Assembly: GCF_030811595.1 (NCBI RefSeq) | Contig: NZ_JAUSRB010000002.1 | Coordinates: forward strand, 806,001-870,000 | Length of the DNA: 64,000 nucleotides | Source: Streptosporangium brasiliense | Lineage (GTDB): Bacteria > Actinomycetota > Actinomycetes > Streptosporangiales > Streptosporangiaceae | Direction: 5' to 3' | Shown: piece by piece, positions 39,621 to 46,093 of the stretch | Position numbering within the stretch: position 1 is the stretch's first letter | Layout: each line of letters opens with the position of its first letter | Notes under the pieces: generated by a model | The model's database searches: none | What the model was told of the DNA's origin: nothing | The model's input: only the letters and a program-made list of their open reading frames with translations | Translations under genes and position numbers: made by a program

Positions 39621-40046
39621 ATGCGTGCGGTTGTTCAGCGGGTGAGTTCCGCTTCGGTGACGGTGGACGGGACGACGGTCGGGGCGATCGACGAGCCCGG
39701 CCTGCTGGTGCTGGTCGGGGTGACCCACACCGACACCCCGGCGGAGGCGGCCAGGCTCGCCGCCAAGCTCTGGGGCCTGCGGATCCTGTCCGGCGAGAAG
39801 TCCTGCTCCGACATCGGCGCGCCGCTGCTCGTGGTCAGCCAGTTCACCCTGTACGGCGACGCGCGCAAGGGGCGCCGCCCCACCTGGCAGGCCGCGGCGC
39901 CCGGACCGGTCGCCGAGCCGCTGGTGGAGGCCGTCTGCGCCGAGCTACGCGCGCTGGGGGCCCACGTGGAGACCGGGGTGTTCGGCGCCGACATGAAGGT
40001 CGGCCTGACCAACGACGGCCCCATCACGCTGATCCTGGAGATCTGA
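39621..40046 (+). CDS. dtd: D-aminoacyl-tRNA deacylase Dtd
   Basis: A 141-residue enzyme that frees tRNA from D-amino acids and from glycine mischarged on tRNA-Ala. Signature blocks are complete: [15 protein letters not shown] at the start, VSQFTLYGD (catalytic Thr pocket), and the cross-subunit loop [11 protein letters not shown] (GP dipeptide used for chiral proofreading). Length matches the family. Two earlier ATGs (39609, 39612) are possible, but MRAVVQRV is the family start. It is divergent from the asparaginase gene and followed by a duplicated GATCCTGGAGATCT. Confidence 0.94.
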   Translation: MRAVVQRVSSASVTVDGTTVGAIDEPGLLVLVGVTHTDTPAEAARLAAKLWGLRILSGEKSCSDIGAPLLVVSQFTLYGDARKGRRPTWQAAAPGPVAEPLVEAVCAELRALGAHVETGVFGADMKVGLTNDGPITLILEI

Positions 40047-40114
40047 TCCTGGAGATCTGATCCGGTCATCGGAGAGTCCGGCGCGGCGGCCGGGCCCGGC
40101 CACATCCTCGGCGC

Positions 40115-40183
40115 CCTGCCGGCTATGTCCCCGGCACGCCACCGGCTACGTCCCCGGCGCGCCACCGGCTACGTCCTCGGCGC
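40115..40183. repeat. 23-bp tandem repeat, three copies
   Basis: GCCACCGGCTACGTCCCCGGCGC (20 of 23 bases shown as GCCACCGGCTACGTCCCCGG) is present at 40138-40160 and 40161-40183, with a degenerate copy from 40115. It fills the gap between the convergent dtd and ygfZ genes; the rest of 40047-40242 shows nothing else. Confidence 0.8.
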
Positions 40184-40242
40184 GCTGAGCGGCGGCCGCG
40201 CCGCCGTACCGTGTGCGGTGCGGCGGCGCGGCCGGCGTGGCG

Positions 40243-41229
40243 TCAGCGGATGCGCCGGCGCAGGGCCGGGTCGATGGTGACGTTGCGCCCGGCGTCCGGC
40301 GGCACGATGACCTCCTGGGTCGCCGCCACCCCCGCGGCCTGCAGCGTGGCGTCCACCGGGACGGTCCGCTTGACCACCGCCAGCGCGATCGGGCCGAGCT
40401 CGTGGTGCCGGGCGGAGCTGCCGACCGAGCCGACCTCCACGCCGTCGTGGACCACCGGGGCGCCGTGCTTCGGCAGCGTGTCCACGCTGCCGTCCAGGTG
40501 GAGGAAGACCAGGCGGCGCGGGGGGTGGCCGAGGTTGTGCACCCGGGCCACGGTCTCCTGCCCCTTGTAGCAGCCCTTGCTCAGGTGGAGGGCCGGACCG
40601 ATCCAGCCCACCTCGTGCGGGATCGTCTTGTGGTCGGTCTCGAAGCCCAGCCGGGGGCGGTGGTCCTCGATCCGCAGCGCCTCGTAGGCCCAGAGCCCGG
40701 CGGGCTTCAGGCCGCCGAGCCGGTCGGCGAGCAGGTCGCGCGGGAGCAGCACGTCGTCCCCGACGAGGACGGCCCCCGCGGGCGGGGTCAGCCGCTCGGC
40801 GCCGGTCACCGAGACCACCGCGTAGTCGGCCGTCACGTCGGCGACCTCGACCCGGAGCATGAACCGCATCTTGTCCAGGAACGCGACGAGCCCGGCCGAC
40901 GTGCCCGGCTCCACGTGCGCCCACACGGCCTCGCCGTCGTCGACGAGCGTGAGGTGGTGCTCCACCCTGCCCTGGGCGTCCAGCAACAGCGTCTGGGTGG
41001 GCACACCGGGTCTGAGGTCGTCGAGTTTCTGCGAGCTCAGGCTGTTGAGCCAGCTCAGCCGGTCGGGCCCGGAGACCCGGACGACCTCGCGGTTGCTCCG
41101 ATCGACCATCGCCTCACCGGCGAGGAACGCACGCTGCTCGGCGAACGGGTCACCGTAGTGTCCGGCGACGTCGGCGTCAGGGGTCTCGGCCGCGACCGCG
41201 CCGGGGATGTCCAGCAGAGGGCTACGCAT
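40243..41229 (-). CDS. ygfZ: Folate-binding protein YgfZ/GcvT-like (Fe-S cluster maintenance)
   Basis: A 328-residue GcvT-fold protein. The YgfZ fingerprint K-G-C-Y-x-G-Q-E is present as KGCYKGQETVARVHNLG near 225-241, with the redox-relevant Cys. YgfZ uses tetrahydrofolate and helps in repair or assembly of certain [4Fe-4S] enzymes such as MiaB. It is not the aminomethyltransferase GcvT, which lacks that motif. The start at 41229 (MRSPLLDIPG) follows the fur stop by 20 bases, so fur and ygfZ are likely one operon, linking iron or zinc sensing to Fe-S upkeep. Confidence 0.92.
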   Translation of the reverse strand: MRSPLLDIPGAVAAETPDADVAGHYGDPFAEQRAFLAGEAMVDRSNREVVRVSGPDRLSWLNSLSSQKLDDLRPGVPTQTLLLDAQGRVEHHLTLVDDGEAVWAHVEPGTSAGLVAFLDKMRFMLRVEVADVTADYAVVSVTGAERLTPPAGAVLVGDDVLLPRDLLADRLGGLKPAGLWAYEALRIEDHRPRLGFETDHKTIPHEVGWIGPALHLSKGCYKGQETVARVHNLGHPPRRLVFLHLDGSVDTLPKHGAPVVHDGVEVGSVGSSARHHELGPIALAVVKRTVPVDATLQAAGVAATQEVIVPPDAGRNVTIDPALRRRIR

Positions 41230-41249
41230 GGACCCAAGCCTACGAGCCC

Positions 41250-41663
41250 TCAGCGGCACTTACGGCAGCGGCCGAAGACCGTCAGGTGGTGCACGTCGAC
41301 GGCGAACCCGAACTCCTGGTCGAGCTTGCCGAGGAAGTCCTGGATCAGCTCGGGACGGACCTCGTCGATCTCCCCGCATTCGTGGCAGACCAGGTGCACG
41401 TGGTCGGAGTCGGCGGCCAGGTGGTAGGTGGGGGCGCCGTGTCCCAGATGGGTGTGGGTGACCATACCGAGCTCCTCGAGCAGTTCGAGGGTCCGGTAGA
41501 CGGTCGAGATGTTCACCCCGCGGGCGGTCTCCCGCACCCGGGCGCAGATCTCCTCGGGAGTGGCGTGCTCGGCGGCCTTGACCGCCTCCAGCACCAGCTG
41601 GCGCTGCGGGGTGACCCGGTAACCGCGCGCCCGCAGTTGCTCGTGCCACGACGTCTCGGTCAT
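41250..41663 (-). CDS. Fur-family metalloregulator
   Basis: A 137-residue Fur-family repressor. Winged helix 1-80 (RGYRVTPQRQLVLEAVK, GVNISTVYRTLELLEELGMV), dimer domain with HVHLVCHECGEIDEV and the C-terminal GRCRKC. The two CxxC pairs hold the structural zinc. Zur (FurB), Fur and PerR of actinomycetes all share this core; the His/Asp ligands (HLGHGAPTYHL, DSDHVHLVCHEC) fit Zur or Fur and cannot settle the metal. First gene of the fur-ygfZ unit. No perfect Zur or Fur box was recognised upstream. Divergent from the small RNA/ORF unit at 41765. Confidence 0.88.
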   Translation of the reverse strand: MTETSWHEQLRARGYRVTPQRQLVLEAVKAAEHATPEEICARVRETARGVNISTVYRTLELLEELGMVTHTHLGHGAPTYHLAADSDHVHLVCHECGEIDEVRPELIQDFLGKLDQEFGFAVDVHHLTVFGRCRKCR

Positions 41664-41764
41664 GCCCAGAGTCTAAAAGCATCTCGGCACGACAGGGCTC
41701 CCGATTGTGAGCGAACCTCGGAGAAGCGCTCCCACCTGCGGGATCCCGCACCGCGAATATTCAT

Positions 41765-41793
41765 TTGCCGGACTGGAATCTGTCGCATAACGT
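41765..41793 (+). promoter_or_regulatory. Promoter of the small ORF/RNA unit
   Basis: TTGCCG (41765-41770) and TAACGT (41788-41793) are spaced by exactly 17 bp, a reasonable housekeeping promoter. The predicted start lies about 5-7 bases on, roughly 25 bases before the tiny ORF. Confidence 0.55.
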
Positions 41794-41825
41794 ACGGATC
41801 ACGCCGAAAGGAGGTGGTCCGAACA

Positions 41826-41867
41826 ATGGTTGATCATAGTTGGGCTAGCGAGGTGGCTGTCCGCTAG
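41826..41867 (+). CDS. 13-residue ORF with extended ribosome site
   Basis: ATG to TAG encodes MVDHSWASEVAVR. The ribosome site GAAAGGAGGTGGTCC (41806-41820) is nearly the full complement of the 3' end of 16S rRNA, far longer than any other in the window, with correct spacing to the ATG. The ORF is followed at once by a hairpin (41868-41899) and a compact structured region ending in a T-tract. No larger gene follows on this strand for 1.2 kb, so it is not an ordinary leader of a downstream gene. It could be a translated small RNA, a regulatory ORF that controls folding, or a tiny membrane-independent peptide. I do not recognise the peptide. Confidence 0.55.
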   Translation: MVDHSWASEVAVR

Positions 41868-42045
41868 GACGCCGCGACTCCGGACTCTGTCCGGGCGTCT
41901 GGCGACGTTCGGCGAATCCATGACAATCACCGGAACCCCGGGCTGCCAGAGGGCGGGCCGTCCCGTCTCGGACGGGTCCCCCGTCTTTGGTCCATCTGGC
42001 CCTCCTGAACGATAGGAGGAGCAGGCCCGGGGTTCTTCCCTTTTT
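41868..42045 (+). ncRNA. Candidate structured RNA with three-helix 3' domain and T-tract
   Basis: A first hairpin pairs GACGCC (41868-41873) with GGCGTC (41894-41899) and CGGAC with GTCCG inside. Then a three-helix domain: P1, GAACCCCGGGC (41933-41943) with GCCCGGGGTTC (42025-42035), 11 perfect pairs; P2, GCCAGA (41945-41950) with TCTGGC (41995-42000), enclosing CCGTCC/GGACGG (41958-41963, 41970-41975); P3, CCTCCT (42001-42006) with AGGAGG (42014-42019) and a 7-base loop. P1 is followed by TTCTTCCCTTTTTC, so the domain also ends transcription. It matches no riboswitch I can name. The stretch 42046-42181 shows nothing more. Confidence 0.6.
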
Positions 42046-42181
42046 CACCGGACCTGTTCTCAAGGGCCTTTTCTCCCCGCCCGAACTCCTGTTCTCCCGG
42101 CCTTGAGCCCCCGACCCTCCGCGCCGGCTCCCTGACGCCTCCGTGCCCCCGCTTCCGGCGCCCTCCGTGCCGGGCCCGGGG

Positions 42182-42487
42182 TCAGTGCTCGCCGCGGGCG
42201 GGGACGCCGAGGGCGGCGCAGGCGTCCCGGTAGAGGCGGACCACTTCCCTGCGGACCTGGGCGCGCTCGGTCAGCGTGGCGCTCCACGGGACCCGCACCG
42301 CGACGTCCTGACCGCCGACCACGGCGGCGAACTCGATCGCCTCCGCGTCAACCCCTGTCGTGGTCGCGCTGGTGGCCTCGGACTGCCCGCCGAGGCCCTT
42401 GCAGATCAGCAGCGCGTCATCGCGATGATCGTCGTTCATGTGCCGCTTGATGGCGTCGACCACTTCAGGGGTAAAAGGGGAATTCAT
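42182..42487 (-). CDS. DUF2470 protein (HugZ-type heme-associated domain)
   Basis: A 101-residue protein made up of a DUF2470 domain: FTPEVVDAIKRHMNDDHRDDALLICKGLGG at the start and GVDAEAIEFAAVV with VRVPWSATLTERAQVRREVV after. In HugZ and in chloroplast proteins this domain follows a PNPOx-like barrel and takes part in heme or tetrapyrrole handling; here it stands alone. TACGAT lies about 7 bases before the ATG, which lacks a ribosome site, so it may be leaderless. It lies 17 bases after a nitrobindin gene on the same strand, so a heme link is plausible. Confidence 0.82.
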   Translation of the reverse strand: MNSPFTPEVVDAIKRHMNDDHRDDALLICKGLGGQSEATSATTTGVDAEAIEFAAVVGGQDVAVRVPWSATLTERAQVRREVVRLYRDACAALGVPARGEH

Positions 42488-42504
42488 GCGCTAAATCGTA
42501 GCTA

Positions 42505-43011
42505 TTACCCCTCAGACGCGGAGCCGGCCACCTTCTTGAGCTCGGCGGAGATATGCGACTGCAGCGGCTGCCCCATGGCCGCCATGTCGTAGGCCCACAT
42601 CAGGTTGCCGTTGACCAGGCCGTAGAGGCGGTGACCGGCGGTGTATTCCTTGGCGGTGGCGGTGCGGGCCACCACGTCGGTGTGGAGCTCGACCTTGTTG
42701 AAGACCACCTCGCCGAGATAGATCTCCACGATGCCGGTCGGATGCGTCAGGCACACCTCCAGCTGGCGGTCGGGCAGCTGGCGCCAGAAGCCGGTCTCGG
42801 TGGCCAGCGGGCGGACCGTGTTGCCCGCCGCGTCGAGCAGCCAGGTGCGGCTGGTGTAGGTCAGGAAGGGCTTGCCGTTGTGACCGAAGACGATCTCCTG
42901 GCCGAAGTTGAAGCTCTCCATCGTCGGGTATCCACCCACCCCGGCACCTTCCCAGCGGCCCAGGAGGAAGGCGATCGGCTCAAGGTCGGGATGCAGTTCG
43001 GGAACGTCCAT
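42505..43011 (-). CDS. Nitrobindin-family heme-binding beta-barrel protein
   Basis: A 168-residue protein of the nitrobindin/THAP4-like family (DUF1794), a ten-stranded barrel binding ferric heme b. The fingerprint FLLGRWEGAGVGGYPT is at about 15-30, and the proximal heme ligand is likely His153 in QSHISAELKKV. Nitrobindins scavenge NO or isomerise peroxynitrite. The start at 43011 is supported by the family N-terminus (LHPDLEPIAFLLG) and a TAGGCT -10 box 7 bases upstream, so it may be leaderless. It precedes DUF2470 and is divergent from a DsrE-like gene. Confidence 0.9.
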   Translation of the reverse strand: MDVPELHPDLEPIAFLLGRWEGAGVGGYPTMESFNFGQEIVFGHNGKPFLTYTSRTWLLDAAGNTVRPLATETGFWRQLPDRQLEVCLTHPTGIVEIYLGEVVFNKVELHTDVVARTATAKEYTAGHRLYGLVNGNLMWAYDMAAMGQPLQSHISAELKKVAGSASEG

Positions 43012-43078
43012 GCGTTCGAGCCTAGGCCCGGCACGGCACGGCTCGCGCCCGTGACACGGACCCGCATAGGCTTCGGGC

Positions 43079-43441
43079 ATGGCACGATCACTGGTAATCA
43101 AGGTGACCGCCGGCGAGGACGCACCCGAGCGCTGCAACCAGGCGTTCACGGTGGCCGCGGCGGCGTTGGCGAGCGGGGTCCCCGTCTCTCTCTGGCTGAC
43201 CGGCGAGTCGTCGTGGTTCGCTCTGCCCGGGCGGGCGAAGGAGTTCACGCTCCCGCACGCCGCCCAGCTCGGCGACCTGCTCGACGCGGTGCTGGCCGCG
43301 GGCCGCGTGACGCTGTGCACCCAGTGCGCGGCCCGGCGCGACATCACGGTGGACGACGTGATCGAGGGTGTGCGCATCGCGGGCGCCCCGACCTTCGTCG
43401 AGGAGGTCCTCGGCGAAGGGGTCCAGGCACTCGTCTACTGA
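43079..43441 (+). CDS. DsrE-like small protein
   Basis: A 120-residue protein of the DsrE/DsrF-like fold: MARSLVIKVTAGEDAPERCNQAFTVAAAALASG (strand, then long helix), VPVSLWLTGESSWFALPG, and the C-terminal half with TLCTQCAARRDI carrying a CxxC. DsrE relatives carry sulfur on cysteines or bind small ligands; the CxxC could bind metal or undergo thiol chemistry, which is inference. The start has TAGGCT 6 bases before the ATG and no ribosome site. It is the only gene on its strand here and is followed by a terminator hairpin. Confidence 0.78.
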   Translation: MARSLVIKVTAGEDAPERCNQAFTVAAAALASGVPVSLWLTGESSWFALPGRAKEFTLPHAAQLGDLLDAVLAAGRVTLCTQCAARRDITVDDVIEGVRIAGAPTFVEEVLGEGVQALVY

Positions 43442-43747
43442 CGGGAGCCGGCCCCTGCTGACGGGAGTCGGCCCCGCTCCACCGGCGGGGCCGGGGCCAC
43501 TCGGCCGCCGGCGGGGAGGCGCCCCCCTCGCGGGGCTCCGCCCCCGTACGGCCCTGTCCTCCTACGGCCCCGTCCGCCACGGCTCCGCCCCCGGCGTCCG
43601 GCCGGCTGGTGCGACGCCGGCCCCGTGAGGAGTTGAGTGCTGCCCGAAAACACCGCTTTGGGCTGGAAAGACCGTGGACCGGCCAGATGGGCGACAACAC
43701 GCGCCCGCTGAGGGAGATCAGGTGGGCACCGTCCGGGGCGGCGGTTC
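43442..43747. other. Gap between convergent genes, terminator hairpin inside
   Basis: A direct repeat CTGACGGGAG...GGCCCC lies at 43438-43475, and GGCCCCGC (43470-43477) pairs with GCGGGGCC (43485-43492), a likely terminator for the DsrE-like gene. The remaining 250 bases show no gene, site or RNA that I can support. Confidence 0.6.
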
Positions 43748-44464
43748 TCAGCGGGGCAGCACCGCGGCCAGCCGCTCCTGGCGGAGCCGCTCGAACCAGG
43801 TGTCGTCGATCGGCGGGAGCTGGGCGCCGACCGCCCAGCTCAGCAGGAGGTCGGCGAGGCCGGGGTTGCGGGCGAGCGCGGGACCGTGCAGGTAGGTGCC
43901 GACGATCCTGCCGGCGTAGCAGCCCTCGGTGCCGTCGCCGTTGCCGGTGCCGACCGTCGTGCGGGCCAGCGGCCGGACGCCGGGGCCCAGCCGGGTGACG
44001 CCCATGTGGTTCTCGAAGCCGGTCAGCGTCGGGATGCCGAGGGCCGGGTCGGCCTCACCGGCCAGCTCGCCGACCGCGCGGCCGGTGCCGCGGCCGCTGG
44101 CGATGTCGATCAGCCCGATGCCGTCGACCGGCTGCCCCTCCTCGCCGCCGAACGTGGTGCCCATGATCTGGTAACCCGCGCAGACGGCCAGCAGGCAGGC
44201 GCCGCGCGCCACAGCCCGGTGCAGGCCGCCGTCCCGGCGCAGCCGCTCGGCGGCCAGGATCTGCGGCCGGTCCTCGCCGCCGCCGATCAGGTAGATGTCG
44301 CCGCCCTCCGGCACCGGGTCGGCCGAGCGCACGTGAACGGTCTCGACCGGGATGCCGCGGCGCTGGGCGCGCTGCTCCAGGACCAGGACGTTGCCCTGGT
44401 CCCCGTAGGTGCTCAACAGGTCCGGGTAGATCCAGACGAGTCGCAGGGCGCTGTCAGACTGCAC
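43748..44464 (-). CDS. gatD: Lipid II isoglutaminyl synthase, glutaminase subunit GatD
   Basis: A 238-residue class I glutamine amidotransferase. Nucleophile Cys95 in LLAVCAGYQ, and His193 in GTYLHGP, fit GatD, together with IGGGEDRPQ and GFENHMG typical of this subfamily. It releases ammonia from glutamine for MurT, which amidates the second residue (D-Glu to D-iGln) of the peptidoglycan stem on lipid II at the inner face of the membrane. The start overlaps murT by 11 bases, so the two subunits are co-translated. Confidence 0.94.
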   Translation of the reverse strand: MQSDSALRLVWIYPDLLSTYGDQGNVLVLEQRAQRRGIPVETVHVRSADPVPEGGDIYLIGGGEDRPQILAAERLRRDGGLHRAVARGACLLAVCAGYQIMGTTFGGEEGQPVDGIGLIDIASGRGTGRAVGELAGEADPALGIPTLTGFENHMGVTRLGPGVRPLARTTVGTGNGDGTEGCYAGRIVGTYLHGPALARNPGLADLLLSWAVGAQLPPIDDTWFERLRQERLAAVLPR

Positions 44465-45743
44465 GACCGAACTCCGATCGAATCTGCTGGAAGGCGGTGT
44501 AGTTGGCGATCACGTCGACCTTGCCCGGCGGCTGCGCGGCGAGTGCCTGCTCGAAGGAGTCGACCAGCTGGAAGGGCACTCCGGCCACGTCCAGCCGGAG
44601 CGCGAGGTCGAGGCGGCGCTCCCCGGCGACGTAGACCGGCCTGCCGCGCAGGACCCGGTAGTCGACGTCCCACAGCCAGGAGGTGTCACGGCCGTCGGGG
44701 CCCTGGGCGTTGACCGACAGGATCACCGGCAGCGAGCGGTCGAGCACGTCGAACGCCTCCAGCCAGCCGGCGGGGTTCTTGGCGAGCAGCAGCCGGGCGT
44801 GCCGCCCGTCGCGCTGCACGGTGGTGTAGCGGCCCGCGACGGACTTGACCTCGCGTAGGCGGGGCAGCGCCCGCTGGATCGGCAGGCCGAACGTCTCGGC
44901 GGTGGCCAGCGCGATCACCGCGTTGGCCCGGTTGGCCCGGCCGGGGAGCTGGATGTCGAGCACCCAGCGCTGCCTGCGCGGGTCGATCACCGCGTCGTCG
45001 TCGAGGATCCAGGACGGCTCGGGGCGGCGGAAGGTGCACTCGCGGCAGGCCCAGTCGTTCTCGGCCGTGCGGGAGGTGACCATGCCCGAGACGTGGCCGC
45101 CGGGCGGGGTGTATTCCATGCCCTTGCGGTCGAGCGGGCCGCCGCACTCCGGGCAGCACCAGGAGTCTTCCTTCCACGGCTGCCCGGCCGACACCCAGGT
45201 GACCCTGGTGGCCGTGGAGGCGCCCCAGGTCACCAGCGGGTCGTCGGCGTTGGCGATCACGTGGGTGTTCTTGCCGGCGAGCGCCCGGCGCCACTTCTGG
45301 GCCAGCAGCCAGATCTCACCGGCCCGGTCCATCTGGTCGCGGCTGAGGTTCATCAGGACGATCACGCCGGCCCCGGTGGTGTCGATCACCTCGGGCAGGT
45401 ATTTCTCGTCGACCTCCAGGACGCCGTAGGGGGCGTCCTTGGCCGACGACAGCGCCGATACGTGCCCGGCGGGCATGTTGGCGCCGAAGGCGTTGGTGGC
45501 GACGTCGCCGAGGTCCTGCAGCGCGGAGGTGATCAGGCGGGTCGTGGTGGTCTTGCCGTTGGTCGCGCTCACCAGCGCCAGCTTGCGGTCCTGCGCGAGC
45601 TGGCGCAGCAGGTCGGGCTCCAGCGCCAGGCCGACCCGGCCGCCGATCACCGATCCGTCGCCGCGGCCGGTCGCCCTGGACAGGGTCGCGGCCGTCCGGC
45701 CGAGAGCACTCGCGAGCTGCGCCCGCAGCGGAAGCTGAGTCAT
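44454..45743 (-). CDS. murT: Lipid II isoglutaminyl synthase, Mur-ligase subunit MurT
   Basis: A 429-residue Mur-ligase-like ATPase. P-loop SATNGKTTTTR near 58-68, the catalytic helix with VLEVDEKYLPEV and LMNLSRDQMDR, a zinc ribbon inserted in the middle domain (CCPECG about 200 and WACREC about 233), and a C-terminal DUF1727 domain with ANYTAFQQIR. With GatD it forms isoglutamine in the stem peptide, needed for cross-linking in most Gram-positive bacteria. ATG at 45743 has GGAGACGGC upstream and overlaps the stop of a 24-codon ORF (ATGA), a possible coupling leader. Confidence 0.95.
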   Translation of the reverse strand: MTQLPLRAQLASALGRTAATLSRATGRGDGSVIGGRVGLALEPDLLRQLAQDRKLALVSATNGKTTTTRLITSALQDLGDVATNAFGANMPAGHVSALSSAKDAPYGVLEVDEKYLPEVIDTTGAGVIVLMNLSRDQMDRAGEIWLLAQKWRRALAGKNTHVIANADDPLVTWGASTATRVTWVSAGQPWKEDSWCCPECGGPLDRKGMEYTPPGGHVSGMVTSRTAENDWACRECTFRRPEPSWILDDDAVIDPRRQRWVLDIQLPGRANRANAVIALATAETFGLPIQRALPRLREVKSVAGRYTTVQRDGRHARLLLAKNPAGWLEAFDVLDRSLPVILSVNAQGPDGRDTSWLWDVDYRVLRGRPVYVAGERRLDLALRLDVAGVPFQLVDSFEQALAAQPPGKVDVIANYTAFQQIRSEFGRAV

Positions 45744-45814
45744 GCCGTCTCCTCGCCTAGCGGCCTGTCACAGGACGGCTCGGCAAGCCGGGCCTGGTCC
45801 GCCGAATCGCTCAT
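45740..45814 (-). CDS. Possible 24-residue ORF coupled to murT
   Basis: A frame from ATG 45814 (preceded by AGGATC at 9 bases) encodes MSDSADQARLAEPSC then DRPLGEETA and ends in TGA overlapping the murT ATG. The four-base overlap and ribosome site suggest translation coupled to murT. The peptide has no recognisable family and could be chance. Confidence 0.3.
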   Translation of the reverse strand: MSDSADQARLAEPSCDRPLGEETA

Positions 45815-46093
45815 GCCGCAGATCCTAGCCGTGGTTGGGCGCTGTCCCCGTCCGGCGGCGCCCCGCGCCGGTCCGTGAAGGGCACGGTCCGGACGCGGGC
45901 GGCCGAGGGCCCGGGCACGGATGTCCGAGGACCCGGGCACGGGCGCCCAGAGGTCCGGGCGCGCTCCCCGCAGCCCCCGGCGCCGGGCACGGGCCCGCGC
46001 CACCAGGGCCGCGGGCCGGCCCGCTCCTGGGAAGGCCGTTGGCGCGGCCTCGGGGACAATCACCACGGATCGCTTCATACAGTGATGATTACA
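45815..46093. other. Gap upstream of the murT unit
   Basis: I see no gene here. It contains short imperfect repeats of CCGGGCACGG near 45910-45990 and an AT-richer stretch at 46060-46100 that may hold the murT promoter or the 3' end signals of the ATPase gene. Confidence 0.4.

Noticed and set aside
41721..41734. GAGAAGCGCTCCCA upstream of fur, resembling the cellulase operator
   Set aside because: Only the right half matches (11 of 14); there is no sugar-related gene nearby, so it is probably chance.
41830..42015. A 61-codon ORF overlapping the structured RNA
   Set aside because: It has no ribosome site at its own start, overlaps the better supported 13-codon ORF in another frame, and has no family features.
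41926..42045. Cobalamin riboswitch, 6C RNA or RNase P as identity of the structured region
   Set aside because: The conserved core sequences of those families are not present; only general GC-rich pairing is similar.
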